Origin: Oceanobacillus jordanicus
Lineage (GTDB): Bacteria; Bacillota; Bacilli; Bacillales; Amphibacillaceae
Length of the DNA: 64,000 nucleotides
Direction: 5' to 3'
Assembly: GCF_022095695.1 (NCBI RefSeq)
Contig: NZ_JAIFZM010000002.1
Coordinates: 332,689 to 396,688 of the forward strand
Shown here: positions 43,011 through 51,032 of the stretch, in pieces
How the letters are laid out: every line of letters starts with the position of its first letter
Position numbering within the stretch: position 1 is the stretch's first letter
Made by a program: the position numbers and the translations under genes
The notes under the pieces: generated by a model
Databases searched by the model: none
What the model was told of the DNA's origin: nothing
Seen by the model: the letters and a program-made list of their open reading frames with translations, nothing else

Positions 43011-43931
43011 ATGAACAAATATTTAGCATTTGATATTGGTGGGACCTTTTTAAAATATGGTGTGATCTCAGAAGAAATGGGGGTTTTGGAAACAAATAAA
43101 GTGAAGACCCCAGACTCCTTGGAGGGATTATTAACTGCGATGAAGGAAATCTCCCATTTGTATAAGGATGCGAAAGGAGTGGCAGTAAGTAGTCCCGGTG
43201 CCGTTTCTGAAGATGGCTTTATAAAAGGCTCATGTGCTTTGCGTTATTTACACGGTCCCAATATAAAACAATTGATGGAAGAACAGCTAAACGTACCCAT
43301 TTTCATGGAGAATGATGCACATTGTGCAGGCTATGCCGAGTTCTGGAAAGGAAATGCGAAAGGGAAAAAAGACGTACTTGTTATGGTACTTGGAACAGGA
43401 ATTGGTGGCGCTGTTTTTAAAAATGGAGTACTGCATAAAGGGGCAAATTTGCATGGGGGTGAATTTGGCTATATGCTTCTGAATACTGCTGTTCAGAATA
43501 GTAATGACGTGTGGAGTAGGAGAGCGTCAACCAAGGCATTAGTCAAAGAGGTTGCCAGACAAAAAAATATCGATATGGCATCCCTTTCTGGGGAGCAGGT
43601 TTTTAGCATGGCAGAGGCTGGAGATAAAGTTTGCTTGGAAGCTTTGGATAGGTTTTATCATATATTGGCAGTTGGGATTTACAATCTCCAATACATTTAT
43701 GATCCAGAGATAATTTTAATTGGTGGAGGTATTAGTGCAAGAGAAGATCTGATTGATAACATTAATGAAAAGCTAGACGGAATCATGGAAGCTGTGGATC
43801 TCGCAAAAATTAAACCTACCATTGCATCATGTCACTTTCGACAAGATGCCAATCTGCTTGGAGCAGTGTATGGCTGGCTAAAGGAAAGGGATGGTTGTAT
43901 TAGAAGAATAAATACGAAATTAAATAACTGA
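43011..43931 (+). CDS. ROK-family sugar kinase (BglK/glucokinase-like)
   Basis: A 306-residue ROK kinase with the phosphate loop AFDIGGTFLKYGV, ENDAHCAGYAEFWKG with the catalytic Asp, GTGIGGAVFKNG, and the end motif IILIGGGISARED. The cysteine-rich zinc motif of many ROK proteins (CXCGXXGCXE) is absent, as in BglK-type beta-glucoside kinases. It would phosphorylate beta-glucosides or glucose brought in by the ABC importer. Its first 149 residues are strongly similar to the ROK half of the chimeric gene at 27876. GAGGTGA precedes the ATG. Confidence 0.9.
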   Translation: MNKYLAFDIGGTFLKYGVISEEMGVLETNKVKTPDSLEGLLTAMKEISHLYKDAKGVAVSSPGAVSEDGFIKGSCALRYLHGPNIKQLMEEQLNVPIFMENDAHCAGYAEFWKGNAKGKKDVLVMVLGTGIGGAVFKNGVLHKGANLHGGEFGYMLLNTAVQNSNDVWSRRASTKALVKEVARQKNIDMASLSGEQVFSMAEAGDKVCLEALDRFYHILAVGIYNLQYIYDPEIILIGGGISAREDLIDNINEKLDGIMEAVDLAKIKPTIASCHFRQDANLLGAVYGWLKERDGCIRRINTKLNN

Positions 43932-43961
43932 ATATTAAAATTTTATTAAAAGGAGAATAAA

Positions 43962-45275
43962 ATGGATAACAGCAAGTTTATGCAGTTTCTGGAGCGCTTT
44001 TTTTTACCGATAGCAGATAAGCTAAATAACAATCGGTATTTAGGTGCTTTGCGTGACGGGTTTATGGTAGCATTGCCAATAATCATCTTTGGCTCTATGT
44101 TTGTAGTTATTGCAAATCTCCCTTTCTTGGATAGGCTACTAAGCGAGGATGCATACACGGCATATAAGGATGCACTCGGCCCAGCCTCAGCAGCAACTTT
44201 AACCATCATGGGAATGTTTGTCATAGTCGGTATTGCATACAAACTAACAGAATATTATGAAGGAGATGCCATTTATGGAGGGGTTACAGCGCTTGCCTCA
44301 TTTCTCATCCTAACACCACAAATGCTTGAGGGTGTTAGTGGCGTAATTCCGACATCAAGTCTTGGAGCAGAAGGGCTATTTCTCGGAATTATAACAGCTT
44401 TCATGTCTGCAGAGTTTTATCGTTTCTTTTTGCAGAAAAATTGGATGATCAAAATGCCGCCTGGTGTACCAGAGGCCGTATCCAGATCCTTTAGTTCCTT
44501 AATACCGATTACCATGACCCTATCCATCTTTTTGTTGATACGAATATTATTTAACATTACTTCATTTGAAACGGTGCAAAATTTTATTTATACCGTTATC
44601 CAACAACCAATAACAGCTTTGGGAAGTGGATTACCTGCAGCAGTGATTGCGGTGCTCTTAATCCAAGTATTTTGGTTCTTCGGTTTGCATGGACAGATAA
44701 TTGTAAATTCGGTGATGGATCCGATTTGGATGACCTTATCTCTTGAAAATTATCAGGCGTTCCAAGCTGGAGAAGAGAGAATGCATATTGTAAATAACCA
44801 GTTTATCGATACATTTATTGTAGGTATGGGCGGCTCTGGAATGACAATGGCCGTTATATTAGGGCTATTTTTAGTCGCCAAAAGTAAGCAATTAAAGCAG
44901 CTTGGAAAGCTTGGTGCTCCTCCAGCAGTTTTTAATGTAAATGAACCAATTATCTTCGGGTTGCCGATTATTCTTAATCCACTCGTTGTAATTCCATGGC
45001 TATTAGCTCCAGTGGTCGTTACAATCGTTACTTATTTTTCCATGTCGGTTGGCCTAGTCCCTGTGTCAACCGGTGTTCATGTTCCATGGACAACACCCAT
45101 CTTTATTGGTGGAATGCTAACGACGAATTCGATAGCAGGAGGGATAATGCAATTAGTTAACTTAGTAATTGTGACCTTAATTTGGATTCCATTTCTGAAA
45201 CTATTGGATAAGCGATATTTTGGAGAGGAACTAGTAGGTGCGAACAATGAAGTGGCTGCCGGTAAAAAGGAATAA
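43962..45275 (+). CDS. PTS lactose/cellobiose-family EIIC permease
   Basis: A 437-residue membrane protein of the CelB/LicC type, beginning FMQFLERFFLPIADKLNNNR, with LRDGFMVALPIIIFGSMFVV, the substrate loop ending WFFGLHGQIIVNSVMDPIWM, and VNEPIIFGLPIILNP, the EIIC hallmark. It normally works with EIIA and EIIB partners for cellobiose or chitobiose; neither is in this window, so they must be elsewhere or this copy is orphaned. AAAGGAG precedes the ATG. It is the last gene of the beta-glucoside locus; decayed gene fragments follow 36 bases later. Confidence 0.92.
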   Translation: MDNSKFMQFLERFFLPIADKLNNNRYLGALRDGFMVALPIIIFGSMFVVIANLPFLDRLLSEDAYTAYKDALGPASAATLTIMGMFVIVGIAYKLTEYYEGDAIYGGVTALASFLILTPQMLEGVSGVIPTSSLGAEGLFLGIITAFMSAEFYRFFLQKNWMIKMPPGVPEAVSRSFSSLIPITMTLSIFLLIRILFNITSFETVQNFIYTVIQQPITALGSGLPAAVIAVLLIQVFWFFGLHGQIIVNSVMDPIWMTLSLENYQAFQAGEERMHIVNNQFIDTFIVGMGGSGMTMAVILGLFLVAKSKQLKQLGKLGAPPAVFNVNEPIIFGLPIILNPLVVIPWLLAPVVVTIVTYFSMSVGLVPVSTGVHVPWTTPIFIGGMLTTNSIAGGIMQLVNLVIVTLIWIPFLKLLDKRYFGEELVGANNEVAAGKKE

Positions 45276-45311
45276 TAGTAACCTTTATAAAAAGTAAGGC
45301 ATAAATACGCT

Positions 45312-45540
45312 AATTCAAGCGAAGGAAGTAATCCTGAACAAAATCGATACCTTAATTAATGGTGCTAGTGGCAATCATGAAGATACCATTACCTCTGTAG
45401 AGACACATCATCTGGACGGAAACGCCGAAAAGTCTTTTTTTGATATGACAGATGAAGGATTTACAAATGTATTTGATAAAAACTTTAAGGGGGAGCTTTT
45501 TAGCTGCAATGGTATTTGGAGAATCTCTTCTTGAGCAAAC
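45312..45540 (+). pseudogene. Fragment of a yjmF-like mannonate oxidoreductase gene
   Basis: The stretch corresponds to bases about 16449-16680 of yjmF: it encodes INGASGNHEDTITSVE, EKSFFDMTDEGFTNVFDKNF, then a one-base insertion in a G run (45490-45494 region) shifts the frame before the equivalent of GSFLAAMVFGESLLEQ. The SDR start and the catalytic Tyr-Lys end are missing. Similarity is clear but not identical, so it is an old paralogous copy or remnant rather than a recent duplication. Confidence 0.8.
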
Positions 45541-45546
45541 AGACTC

Positions 45547-45638
45547 TGCTTTCCAGATTCTCTAAGTCATTCCATAATTCATTTGCTTTAAGGATAAATG
45601 GAACATATTCCCCACTCACCATAAGCATAGCGAATAAA
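45547..45638 (-). pseudogene. Fragment of a solA-like oxidase gene
   Basis: The plus-strand sequence CTGCTTTCCAGATTCTCTAA and GCTTTAAGGATAAATGGAAC, ending ACCATAAGCATAGCGAATAA, matches solA at about 18141-18237 with a few changes and small gaps. It lies in the same relative orientation to the yjmF fragment as in the intact pair, with the intervening ends of both genes removed. Confidence 0.8.
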
Positions 45639-45640
45639 TT

Positions 45641-45678
45641 AAGAAGCCTTCACTATAATGTGAGGGCTTCTTCTGTAT
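45641..45678. terminator. Bidirectional terminator
   Basis: AAGAAGCCTTCAC (45641-45653) and GTGAGGGCTTCTT (45660-45672) pair over 13 bases with one G-U. It ends the small minus-strand lipoprotein gene and any read-through from the PTS operon. Confidence 0.8.
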
Positions 45679-45688
45679 TTCTTATTTT

Positions 45689-45871
45689 CTATTCTTCATC
45701 TTCGTTTTCTTCTGTGTCCGTATCTTCGCCTGTTTCTTGATCTTCTTGTTCCGTAGAATCTTCTGTTGCTGGGTCCTCTTGGTTGTCCTCATCGTCAGAG
45801 CAACCAATTAATAAACCGGTGGATAGGATTGCTGTTAAAGATGCAGTAGCTAATTTCTTCATTTTCAACAT
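45689..45871 (-). CDS. Small acidic lipoprotein
   Basis: About 60 residues: a lipoprotein signal MLKMKKLATASLTAIL, then LLIGC, and a mature part that is almost entirely Glu, Asp, Thr and Gln (for example EDQETGEDTDTEENEDEE). There is no folded domain; such tails are common on surface lipoproteins of halotolerant Bacillaceae. AGGAAGG lies 5 bases before the ATG at 45871. Function unknown. Confidence 0.75.
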   Translation of the reverse strand: MLKMKKLATASLTAILSTGLLIGCSDDEDNQEDPATEDSTEQEDQETGEDTDTEENEDEE

Positions 45872-46241
45872 AATCACCTTCCTAACAAAAGTTTAATTCA
45901 CTTATAGTATAAAGCAGATTCATTAACCCACTGTTAAGTAAATGTAATTATCCCTACATAAAGCAAAATTGAGTCTAGTTGGCTATTCGAGGAGAGGAGG
46001 CGGGTATTTTGGATTAGGGCTTGAACGTTTTGTGGGTATTTAAGCGTTTGCTCTGAATCCCAAATGTATTTACTCTTTTGTAAAAAGGTATTTTTTTCTC
46101 AAGCTACTTATCAATTGATAAGTAGCTTGAGCTTTGATATAAATAAAGAAAGAAAAGCATACGTCTATCTTCAAAAGGGAATTCATTAATTTCAATTATC
46201 CATGTTGTATGCCTACTAAGAAGAAAGAGTGAGAAAGAAAA
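45872..46241. repeat. Intergenic region with a 34-base perfect palindrome
   Basis: Apart from promoter space, the region holds a perfect palindrome at 46098-46131 (arm CTCAAGCTACTTATC, centre AATT). It is preceded by a run of T and not followed by one, so it is not a standard terminator for either strand. It lies 110 bases upstream of the alpha/beta hydrolase gene. Confidence 0.6.
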
Positions 46242-46985
46242 ATGAAAAAAATATGGAAGGTTTTACTTTTAGTTTTATTAGCAATACTCCTAATTGGAGG
46301 AGGCGGTTTTTATTATTGGGCACAACAAACCTATGATGCTTCCGATACGTTATACGAATTTGTTAACACGGAGGACATACAATCTGAAGAAGATTGGCTA
46401 TTATTCGAGCCTGAAGGAGAAGCCGACACCGGAGTTATACTGTATCCGGGCGCCAAGGTAGAGCCAGAAGCTTATAGCTATTACGGAAAGCAATTAGCAT
46501 TGCAAGGCTACCTAGTGGCCATTCCCAACCTTCGTTTAAACCTCGCGATTCTTGATTTAAACAAAGCCGAGCAAATAATGGAGGAGCACCCTAAGCTGGA
46601 GCATTGGTATCTAGCTGGACACTCATTAGGAGGGATCGGAGCAACGAGCTTCGCTATGGACAACCAGGATTTAGTGAATGGTGTTATCTTACTAGGATCC
46701 TACCCGAGTGACAGTGCAGATTTCTCAGATGTAGCCATGCCGATGCTTTCCATCTCGGCAGAGTACGATGGCTTATCAACTCAAGATAAGATAAATGATA
46801 CTAAACATCTTCTGTCTGAACAAGCAGTCATACATGAGATAAAGGGAGGGAATCACGCACAATTTGGCGTTTACGGGAAGCAAAAAGGTGACGAGGAAGC
46901 ATTGATTTCAGTGGAAAAGCAACAGGATGAAATTATGCTGGTGATCACAGAATGGTTAGATCAACAAGGCGCACCAGAAAACTAA
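46242..46985 (+). CDS. Membrane-anchored alpha/beta hydrolase
   Basis: An N-terminal helix (WKVLLLVLLAILLIGGGGFYY) anchors the protein, with the catalytic domain outside. GVILYPGAKVEPEAYSYYG supplies the oxyanion region, AGHSLGGIGATSFA the nucleophile serine (about residue 128), SAEYDGLS the Asp, and GGNHAQFGVYG the His. It belongs to the dienelactone-hydrolase-like Abhydrolase_5 group common in Bacillaceae. Substrate unknown. It is followed 43 bases later by a membrane protein gene, probably in one transcript ending at 47733. Confidence 0.85.
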   Translation: MKKIWKVLLLVLLAILLIGGGGFYYWAQQTYDASDTLYEFVNTEDIQSEEDWLLFEPEGEADTGVILYPGAKVEPEAYSYYGKQLALQGYLVAIPNLRLNLAILDLNKAEQIMEEHPKLEHWYLAGHSLGGIGATSFAMDNQDLVNGVILLGSYPSDSADFSDVAMPMLSISAEYDGLSTQDKINDTKHLLSEQAVIHEIKGGNHAQFGVYGKQKGDEEALISVEKQQDEIMLVITEWLDQQGAPEN

Positions 46986-47028
46986 TGTAGCAGGTATTCT
47001 TTATATTCAGCCGAATAGGAGGATGGAA

Positions 47029-47688
47029 ATGGATACGTTCTTTTATACACTTTTCACAATAGCATATGCAGTACTCCTTGCCTGGAGTTTGCGTGAAACG
47101 CCAGCAAGGTTCCGCTGGTCCTTACGATCTTTTGTTCACCTTGTGATTATTGGACTTATTTTTGATAATGCCGTGATCGCAAGTGGCAAGTTCATCGGGG
47201 AAGGGGAATTTCTGGCATTCTTAAATGAAATGCGCTATTGGTTCCATGCCTTTATTACGCCGACCCTTGTACTTTATGCATTGGGATTATTACGTTTAAC
47301 GAATGCAAAATGGAGAAGAAGCAGGCTTGCCTTAGGTAGCTTCCTCCTCATTACAGCTGGCTTAATCGTTTATGAAATACAAGCAGGGATTCTTAATAAA
47401 ACGTTAGAGCCAGTGTGGGAATACGGGGTGTTGCGCTATAACACAGTAGAATCCTCTTCAGGTCCACCAATCATGATTTTATTGGTTATGGCCGTGTTGC
47501 TCGTGACGAGTATTATCCTGTGGAAATTGACGAAATGGCCATGGATGTTTGGTGCTCTATGTATCATTCTTGTCTTGAACGTGATTCCATTTGATTTTGC
47601 GAGTTCAGCTGTGACGAACGGATTTGAGCTACTTTTAATGCTTTTATTAGTAGTGACGAAAAGGCATTATGAAAAAATAAGTTCTTAG
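47029..47688 (+). CDS. Multi-pass membrane protein of unknown function
   Basis: A 219-residue protein with about six to seven hydrophobic segments, starting MDTFFYTLFTIAYAVLLAWS. Motifs such as RFRWSLRSFVHLVIIGLIFD and EMRYWFHAFITPTLVLYALG suggest a conserved family, but I cannot name it. AGGAGG lies 6 bases before the ATG at 47029, and a second ATG at 47023 is too close. It shares a transcript with the alpha/beta hydrolase gene. Confidence 0.78.
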   Translation: MDTFFYTLFTIAYAVLLAWSLRETPARFRWSLRSFVHLVIIGLIFDNAVIASGKFIGEGEFLAFLNEMRYWFHAFITPTLVLYALGLLRLTNAKWRRSRLALGSFLLITAGLIVYEIQAGILNKTLEPVWEYGVLRYNTVESSSGPPIMILLVMAVLLVTSIILWKLTKWPWMFGALCIILVLNVIPFDFASSAVTNGFELLLMLLLVVTKRHYEKISS

Positions 47689-47695
47689 TAGTTTG

Positions 47696-47733
47696 GGAGC
47701 ACCTGCAGCTTATTGGGGTGCTCCTAATTTTTT
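47696..47733 (+). terminator. Terminator of the hydrolase-membrane protein unit
   Basis: GGAGCACC (47696-47703) and GGTGCTCC (47717-47724) form a perfect stem followed by TAATTTTTTTG. Confidence 0.88.
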
Positions 47734-47762
47734 TGCTTTTAGGCATAACGCAAATAGAAACC

Positions 47763-48683
47763 TCACTTATTCCCCCCCTTTGCAAACTGACCCAACAATG
47801 TTTTTAATTCTGCTGCTTCTTTTACTGGATCTACCACAGCTACAGGTTGCACTGTTTTTCGCTTCTTCTTCTGCTCATAAAACCATTCCGGCACTATTTC
47901 TGTTTGGACGTTTCCTGTATATCGTGTATGCTGCCGGGAAAATTGCATTTCTTCATTCCTCGCCTGCTCAACAGTCCGAATTCCTTTCTTTTCCCAGGCT
48001 TTTAAAATACCTCGTACATAGCGCCAGGTTATCTTATTTTTCTCCAATGCCTTTTTCATTGCATGAACCAAAAGTTCTTCGTTCATAGCAGCGGCCCACT
48101 CCTTTATTTCCTTGGAAATATATGGCGTTAATTCACTGAAGTGTGTCCTGTAGAAATGGCTTGCTGCTGTATTGGTTTGTTTATTATTTTTGTTTATTAT
48201 TTCGTTTTGTTTAATGAATGGGTCGGGAGTGTGGTCGGAACTGCAGTCTGTTTTGTGGTTGTTTTTCTGGTTGGTTGTTTCTGAATTAGAGTGGCTTTCA
48301 CTTTTTGTCAGGATTGATTCTTCTTTTGGTTTTTTGGCAGGTCGTGGTTTTGACGGTGTAATTTTGGATGGCGTATTTTCTCCTTGCGTTTGTTCGTAAT
48401 CTTCAACCTGGGAAATCATTTGATAAATGGCGGATCGATTACTGCCACGATTGGTGACAATAATTCGATTTTTGTCCTGTAGTTCTCTACGTGCAGATTT
48501 AAAACTAGTGTTTTTAAGGCCACTTTGGGCTTGGAGCTGGCTTGCTGCTACGGAGAATTGTTCTTTCCACCCGCAAAGGTTTTGGAAATGCATGAGGGAA
48601 AACCAAAGAGAGACAGCAGAACTCGATAGCGGCTCAAAGATATTTCGTTTGTGAAAACCGTTGATTTCTTTAATATAATTCAT
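47763..48683 (-). CDS. DnaD-domain replication initiation protein, phage-like
   Basis: Residues 1-90 are a winged-helix-like N-terminal part (VSLWFSLMHFQNLCGWKEQF, LQDKNRIIVTNRGSNRSAIY) as in phage primosome proteins. A Lys/Ser/Thr/Asn-rich linker (95-165) follows, then a DnaD C-terminal domain (about 170-240): FYRTHFSELTPYISKEIKEW and WRYVRGILKAWEKKGI. DnaD-like proteins remodel DNA and load DnaB helicase. No helicase loader, integrase or other phage gene is adjacent, so this is a lone gene, perhaps a prophage or plasmid leftover. AAAAAGGAG precedes the ATG, touching an inverted repeat. Confidence 0.85.
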   Translation of the reverse strand: MNYIKEINGFHKRNIFEPLSSSAVSLWFSLMHFQNLCGWKEQFSVAASQLQAQSGLKNTSFKSARRELQDKNRIIVTNRGSNRSAIYQMISQVEDYEQTQGENTPSKITPSKPRPAKKPKEESILTKSESHSNSETTNQKNNHKTDCSSDHTPDPFIKQNEIINKNNKQTNTAASHFYRTHFSELTPYISKEIKEWAAAMNEELLVHAMKKALEKNKITWRYVRGILKAWEKKGIRTVEQARNEEMQFSRQHTRYTGNVQTEIVPEWFYEQKKKRKTVQPVAVVDPVKEAAELKTLLGQFAKGGNK

Positions 48684-48696
48684 TTTGAAAAACTCC

Positions 48697-48736
48697 TTTT
48701 TCGATAATATAGGTGTCCAAAACTATTATCGAAAAA
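48697..48736 (-). promoter_or_regulatory. 12-bp inverted repeat ahead of the dnaD-like gene
   Basis: TTTTTCGATAAT (48697-48708) and ATTATCGAAAAA (48725-48736) are perfect complements 16 bases apart. The arm nearest the gene runs straight into the ribosome binding site AAAAAGGAG. It could be an operator or an RNA hairpin that limits translation. Confidence 0.55.
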
Positions 48737-49191
48737 AAGTTGGCATAGGGGGTGCTTTTGTAATTATTTCTAGTTTGCTTCCCCCTGTTTTTTTATGGCT
48801 ACACTGATTGTATTATTTTGCGGCGATTCGTTGTAGGTGGGACACATAATAAAGCTACTTCCATCTTCTTTGGTGAATTGGTACTTCTTTTCATGTGAAA
48901 GTTGTGGAAAAAAGTTATCCTGGAGACAGGATTCAGGGGTGAATAGAAATAATCAAGGTACTTGTTTCTGCAGATAGTTTGTTGTTTGGGGTTTTCGCTA
49001 GATTGCCTTTGAAGTATGTTGCTTGTTGAGAAATGGAAAGTAGTAGCCATGGTGTCTTTGTCAAGTTCGTATTTTTCATAAGGGAAAAAGCACCCAATTG
49101 CATATGAAACTACTACTTCTGAAATTTAAAATAAAGTCAACCAAAGAGAAAAGAGGACCTGTAAATAGAATTTTAGTTTAAATACTATTCT
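48737..49191. other. Intergenic region without a convincing gene
   Basis: A short minus-strand open frame (48799-49050) has no ribosome binding site or protein-like composition, and I do not accept it. The rest is AT-rich. The dnaD-like gene promoter should lie at its left end. Confidence 0.4.
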
Positions 49192-49220
49192 TTGACATGT
49201 TTTTCTCTATTTTGTAAGAT
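49192..49220 (+). promoter_or_regulatory. Sigma-A promoter of the SDR gene
   Basis: TTGACA (49192-49197), 17-base spacer, TAAGAT (49215-49220), 41 bases before the start codon. Confidence 0.8.
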
Positions 49221-49260
49221 AATAAATCTGTATAATTGATACTGAAGGGAGTTTTACATA

Positions 49261-49986
49261 ATGGCAGAATCATTAAAAGGGAAAGTTGCAATTGTTACTG
49301 GAGCAGGAAAAGGGATTGGTCGCGCTACCGCATTAGCATTAGCTCATGAAGGTGTTCGTGTTGGTCTAATTGCGCGTACTGAAGAAGATCTAAAAGCAGT
49401 TAAGAAAGAAATAGAAGATTTAGACGTGCAGGTTGCCTATGCTACTGCGGATGTTTCCTCTATGGAAGAAGTGAATCAGGCAGTTGAAACTTTACAGGAG
49501 AGTTTAGGCACAACGGATATCTTAATCAATAATGCTGGTATAGGGAAATTCGGGAAGTTTTTAGAGCTTACTCCAGAACAATGGAAAAAAACCATAGATA
49601 TAAATTTGATGGGTGTTTATTACGTCACACACGCTGTACTTCCTCAAATGGTTGAGAAGAATGGAGGAGATATCATTAATATTTCTTCCACTGCTGGGCA
49701 AAAAGGTGCGCCAGTTACAAGTGCATACAGTGCTTCCAAATTTGGGGTGCTTGGACTAACAGAATCCCTTGCATTAGAGTTAGAGGTACGTAAACATAAT
49801 GTTCGTGTTTCTGCGTTGACACCAAGTACTGTGGCGACTGAACTAGCGTATAACGAAAATTTAACGGACGGAAATCCAGAGAAGGTCATGCAGCCTGAAG
49901 ATTTGGCTGAATTTGTCATTGCCCAATTGAAGTTACATCCACGAGTCTTTATTAAATCTGCTGGATTATGGTCAACAAATCCATAG
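49261..49986 (+). CDS. SDR-family oxidoreductase, FabG-like
   Basis: A 241-residue classical SDR with [16 protein letters not shown] (cofactor turn), [11 protein letters not shown], the catalytic Ser in [12 protein letters not shown] and Tyr-Lys in [12 protein letters not shown]. It is close to 3-ketoacyl-ACP reductase in length and motifs, but lacks fab neighbours, so a role in fatty acid synthesis is not implied. GAAGGGAG precedes the ATG. Monocistronic under a near-consensus promoter. Confidence 0.88.
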   Translation: MAESLKGKVAIVTGAGKGIGRATALALAHEGVRVGLIARTEEDLKAVKKEIEDLDVQVAYATADVSSMEEVNQAVETLQESLGTTDILINNAGIGKFGKFLELTPEQWKKTIDINLMGVYYVTHAVLPQMVEKNGGDIINISSTAGQKGAPVTSAYSASKFGVLGLTESLALELEVRKHNVRVSALTPSTVATELAYNENLTDGNPEKVMQPEDLAEFVIAQLKLHPRVFIKSAGLWSTNP

Positions 49987-50010
49987 AAAGTAAGTATAAT
50001 TCCTAACTGA

Positions 50011-50056
50011 AATGCACCCCTTAGACAGATGAAGAAACTGTCTGGAGGGGTGCATT
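50011..50056. terminator. Strong hairpin after the SDR gene
   Basis: AATGCACCCC (50011-50020) with GGGGTGCATT (50047-50056), plus inner AGACAG/CTGTCT arms. No T run follows, so it may act as a stabilising hairpin or a weak terminator. Confidence 0.55.
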
Positions 50057-50060
50057 GTGA

Positions 50061-50201
50061 ATTAAAGTAGAATTGCATGCAGGATGTGAATTAATTCGCC
50101 AAGCACTAGTGGAAAGCCATCCTTCACTAGAAGATTTAGAAATAACAATCGAAAAGAAAGTAGCTTTTAACTTTCAAAGGTGTAGTACGCATTTATTATA
50201 G
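50061..50201 (+). pseudogene. Possible decayed gene fragment
   Basis: An open stretch without a start codon encodes VELHAGCELIRQALVESH, PSLEDLEITIEKK and VAFNFQRC before TAG. Codon use looks like coding sequence, but there is no ribosome binding site, and the upstream end is a stop within the preceding hairpin. I cannot assign a family. The remaining bases to 50332 hold only the promoter space of the HAD gene. Confidence 0.3.
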
Positions 50202-50332
50202 TTAACGTAAGCACAAGAGTGATTTATATAGATACATAACATGGGGATTAACATATTAAGCTTTTGATTCCTAATAATCCTCCTTCTCGTGTTATCCTAA
50301 GAATAGTTTGAATATAAGGAGGAAGAATAAAA

Positions 50333-50995
50333 ATGATAAAAGCAGTTATCTTTGATTTTGATGGACTTATTTTGGATACAGAAACGGCTTGGTATGATAC
50401 ATATAAACAAATTTTACAGGAGACGCATGATTTTGACCTTCCACTTTCTGAGTTTGTAAAAGGGGTAGGTGGAGGAGATGATACGTTACTTGATTACATA
50501 GACAAGGAAGTAAAAGGAACGTTTCAACCAGACGTTTTTCTAGAAAAAGTGAGTGTGATGCACGCTGAACGCTTAAAAGAAGCAGAAGCCAGAGAAGGTG
50601 TAGAGGATTATTTAAAAGAAGCATCAGATGCAGGATACCAAATATCAATTGCATCTAGCTCTGATCGTAAGTGGGTTACAACACACCTTACAAATCTTGG
50701 ATTGATTGATTACTTTGATCACTTTGTAACCTCAGATGATGTGGAAAAAATAAAGCCAGCGCCAGACCTGTTTCTAAAGGCTATTGAGGTATTAAATGTA
50801 AAACCTGAGGAAGCGATTATATTTGAAGATTCCTTAAATGGCTTGCTTGCTGCACGGAAAGCGAACATTAAAACAATTATTGTGCCGAATCCAGTTACAG
50901 AAAGTCTACCTTTTGAGGATCACCATTTAAAGATTAGTTCGATGAAAGAAATGAGCTTAACGGAGATTATCAAGTCTGTAGATAAGGCAGAATAA
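50333..50995 (+). CDS. HAD-superfamily sugar phosphatase / beta-phosphoglucomutase-like (YhcW type)
   Basis: A 220-residue HAD hydrolase with motif I FDFDGLILDTETAW, motif II ASSSDRKWV, motif III KPAPDLFLKA and motif IV IIFEDSLNGLLAARKA. The helical cap sits between motifs I and II (residues 15-80), as in beta-phosphoglucomutase and sugar-phosphate phosphatases. Length and sequence resemble B. subtilis YhcW. AAGGAGG precedes the ATG. It is 37 bases upstream of nanE, so a role in sugar-phosphate metabolism is plausible. Confidence 0.9.
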   Translation: MIKAVIFDFDGLILDTETAWYDTYKQILQETHDFDLPLSEFVKGVGGGDDTLLDYIDKEVKGTFQPDVFLEKVSVMHAERLKEAEAREGVEDYLKEASDAGYQISIASSSDRKWVTTHLTNLGLIDYFDHFVTSDDVEKIKPAPDLFLKAIEVLNVKPEEAIIFEDSLNGLLAARKANIKTIIVPNPVTESLPFEDHHLKISSMKEMSLTEIIKSVDKAE

Positions 50996-51032
50996 ATAAA
51001 GCTGCTTACAGAGAGGAAGAGGGGATAATTAG

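Noticed and set aside
47693..48088. 131-codon plus-strand open frame
   Set aside because: It begins in a terminator and runs antisense to the DnaD-domain gene, whose domains are clear.
48799..49050. 83-codon minus-strand open frame
   Set aside because: No ribosome binding site, no recognisable domain, and low-complexity composition typical of chance frames.
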